Notes under the pieces: generated by a model
The model's input: the letters and a program-made list of their open reading frames with translations, nothing else
What the model was told of the DNA's origin: nothing
Databases searched by the model: none
Source of the DNA: Psychrosphaera sp.
Lineage (GTDB): Bacteria; Pseudomonadota; Gammaproteobacteria; Enterobacterales; Alteromonadaceae
NCBI GenBank assembly: GCA_028098005.1
Contig: JAOHFM010000013.1
Location: 1 to 29,332, forward strand
DNA: 29,332 bases
Direction: 5' to 3'
Shown: piece by piece, positions 27,644-29,332 of the stretch
Position numbering within the stretch: the first letter of the stretch is position 1
Layout: each line of letters starts with the position of its first letter
Made by a program: the position numbers and the translations under genes

Positions 27644-29074
27644 ATGCATATTCATATTTTAGGTATTTGCGGTACCTTTATGGGCGGTATTGCCGCCATT
27701 GCCAAACAACTTGGCCACAAAGTGACGGGGTCGGACTTAAATGTTTATCCACCTATGTCCACTCAGTTAGAGCAGTTAGGTATTGAACTAACAACAGGCT
27801 GGGATGAAGCGCAATTTAAACCTGAGCCTGATCTAGTCATTATTGGCAATGCCATGTCTAGAGGTAACCCTGCCGTAGAGTATGTATTGGCACGAAACTT
27901 ATCTTATACCTCAGGCCCTGAGTGGCTAAAACGAGAAGTATTGCAAAACAGGTGGGTAGTGGCGGCATCAGGTACCCATGGAAAAACGACAACATCGGGA
28001 ATGATCGCTTGGCTATTAGAATCCTGTGGAATGAACCCTGGTTATCTAATCGGTGGCGTACCTGGTAATTTTGATGTTTCCGCTAGACTAGGCGATAGTC
28101 CGTTTTTTGTAATTGAAGCTGATGAATATGACACCGCGTTTTTTGATAAACGCAGCAAGTTTGTTCACTACCTCCCTAAAACATTGATCATTAATAACCT
28201 AGAGTTTGATCATGCCGATATATTTAAAGACATTGAAGCGATCAAAACACAGTTCCATCACTTGATGAGAATATTGCCTAATAACGGACTACTGATCACT
28301 AACCCAGAAGATCAATATATTAAAGAAACCTTAGAAATGGGTTGCTGGAGCCCAGTAGAAAGTATTGATGGGTCTGGAGTTACTCAGCAAGTAATAGAAC
28401 CGACTAGCGATTCGACATCAAAGGTAAAGACACCGAACGAGGCAGACTGGAGAGTTAATGTTATCGCTAATGAGCATGGTCTTAAAGATGGTAGCCAATT
28501 TGAAGTTCTATTGAATAGTGAAAGTGTTGGTATTGTGAATTGGTCTTTAACGGGCTTACACAATATACATAACGGTTTGGCCGCTCTTGCCGCTGCCAGA
28601 CATTGCGGCATGGAAATCGCGCACTGTGTAGAGGCATTAAGTGAATTTACTAACGCAAAACGCCGAATGGAAGTGCTACTGGAGCACAATGATATAACAC
28701 TTTATGATGATTTTGCTCACCACCCTACCGCCATTAAAACCACCTTAGAAGGCTTAAGAGCTAAAGTAGGCAATAACAGAATAATTGCGATTTTAGAGCC
28801 TCGCTCAAATACCATGAAAATGGGTGTTCACAACGCAACGCTAGCCGCGTCTTGGCAGGACGCCAATGAGGTGTTGGTTTTAAATATAGATAAAGACTGG
28901 TCCCTTGATTTAGCTGAAAATCAAACACACTTAAATATTTTCAATAGTATAGATGCTATTATTCAGCATGTGGTTGAACTCTTAGAGCCTAATGACCATA
29001 TAGTTGTCATGAGTAATGGCGGTTTTGGTGGGATCCATCAAAAACTTAAGAATGTAATTTTACAGCAAGGCTAA
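27644..29074 (+). CDS. mpl: UDP-N-acetylmuramate:L-alanyl-gamma-D-glutamyl-meso-diaminopimelate ligase
   Basis: Recycles peptidoglycan by joining the tripeptide L-Ala-D-Glu-mDAP to UDP-MurNAc. A Mur-ligase family protein of 476 residues (E. coli 457). The N-terminal ILGICGTFMGG nucleotide fold, the ATP loop GTHGKTT at 110-116, EADEYDTAFFDKRSKFVHY and the C-terminal YDDFAHHPTAIKTTLEGL are all characteristic of Mpl. A polar stretch at about residues 240-270, rich in S, T and D, is probably an insertion relative to E. coli. The ribosome site is weak, and with only 13 bases after the protease gene, coupling is likely. ubiX begins 8 bases downstream. Confidence 0.96.
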   Translation: MHIHILGICGTFMGGIAAIAKQLGHKVTGSDLNVYPPMSTQLEQLGIELTTGWDEAQFKPEPDLVIIGNAMSRGNPAVEYVLARNLSYTSGPEWLKREVLQNRWVVAASGTHGKTTTSGMIAWLLESCGMNPGYLIGGVPGNFDVSARLGDSPFFVIEADEYDTAFFDKRSKFVHYLPKTLIINNLEFDHADIFKDIEAIKTQFHHLMRILPNNGLLITNPEDQYIKETLEMGCWSPVESIDGSGVTQQVIEPTSDSTSKVKTPNEADWRVNVIANEHGLKDGSQFEVLLNSESVGIVNWSLTGLHNIHNGLAALAAARHCGMEIAHCVEALSEFTNAKRRMEVLLEHNDITLYDDFAHHPTAIKTTLEGLRAKVGNNRIIAILEPRSNTMKMGVHNATLAASWQDANEVLVLNIDKDWSLDLAENQTHLNIFNSIDAIIQHVVELLEPNDHIVVMSNGGFGGIHQKLKNVILQQG

Positions 29075-29082
29075 TCGTCTTT

Positions 29083-29332
29083 ATGACTGAACAAAGTAAC
29101 AACACTTTTAATAGCGCCTCAGACAGCTCATTTAATAGCTCTGAGTTTGATCGTCGTATTACCATTGCAATGACAGGAGCCTCAGGTGCGCCTTATGCGT
29201 TTGAGCTTATTCAACAGCTTGTTGATAAAAACATCCAGATTTATCTTTTGCTTTCATCAGCTGCAAAAGTAGTATTAAAAACCGAAATGTCGTTAGACAT
29301 GCCAAGCGCACCAACTCAATCTACGCAATGGT
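29083..29332 (+). CDS. ubiX: Flavin prenyltransferase UbiX (N-terminal part, cut by window edge)
   Basis: Makes the prenylated FMN cofactor used by the decarboxylase UbiD in ubiquinone synthesis. The frame is open from ATG 29083 to the end of the window, giving about 83 residues. RRITIAMTGASGAPYAFELIQQL at about 24-46 is the FMN-binding N-terminal strand and loop of the UbiX/Pad1 family. It is preceded by about 23 low-complexity residues rich in N, S and F (SNNTFNSASDSSFNSSEF), which are absent from the E. coli protein; an internal start may exist, but none has a better ribosome site. It lies 8 bases after mpl, so it shares that operon. Confidence 0.88.
   Translation, partial: MTEQSNNTFNSASDSSFNSSEFDRRITIAMTGASGAPYAFELIQQLVDKNIQIYLLLSSAAKVVLKTEMSLDMPSAPTQSTQW

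Overview
The window looks like an ordinary stretch of chromosome from a marine, AT-rich gammaproteobacterium of the order Alteromonadales, perhaps close to Colwelliaceae. This placement is inferred from gene content and order: a long-form PstA, a DUF47-Pit pair, the chain rpe, trpS, pabA, argD/astC, astA, astD, then DUF1338, DUF3802, yhfA and speD, plus a family II pyrophosphatase and mpl-ubiX. No sequence search was possible. I see no insertion sequence, prophage, CRISPR array, tRNA or rRNA, and no clearly broken gene. Two genes are cut by the window edges: pstC on the left and ubiX on the right.

Bases 1-6150 are a phosphate region. The end of pstC is followed by pstA, pstB and phoU (high-affinity Pst transport and its regulator). 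A terminator follows, then a second unit with a DUF47/PhoU-like protein and the low-affinity transporter Pit. That second unit has a convincing Pho box placed 10 bases from a perfect TATAAT, which suggests PhoB control. A terminator-like hairpin lies between this promoter and the first gene.

Bases 6250-7700 hold three small minus-strand genes: a SapC-family protein, a zinc-ribbon-like small protein upstream of it, and a DUF4404 protein. Bases 7850-11380 carry rpe, trpS, pabA/trpG and an HDOD-domain gene. Bases 11380-15560 carry the arginine genes: a structured leader with two tiny ATGA-coupled ORFs, argD/astC, an intergenic terminator, astA and astD. astB and astE are not in the window. Bases 15610-18640 carry a DUF1338 dioxygenase-like protein, a DUF3802-like protein, YhfA (OsmC family), SpeD and a hotdog thioesterase.

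Bases 18624-24880 are all on the minus strand: a GAF-PAS-GGDEF-EAL c-di-GMP protein, an unrecognised 137-residue protein, an MFS transporter, manganese-dependent pyrophosphatase and fructose-1,6-bisphosphatase. Bases 25225-29332 read rightward: a large secreted metzincin-type metalloprotease, mpl (peptidoglycan tripeptide recycling) and the start of ubiX.

I did not find a clearly new multi-gene system. The points most worth a second look are the Pho-box promoter with its leader hairpin, the coupled mini-ORFs and hairpin before argD/astC, the SapC/zinc-ribbon pair, the unknown protein next to the MFS gene, and the metalloprotease joined to mpl.
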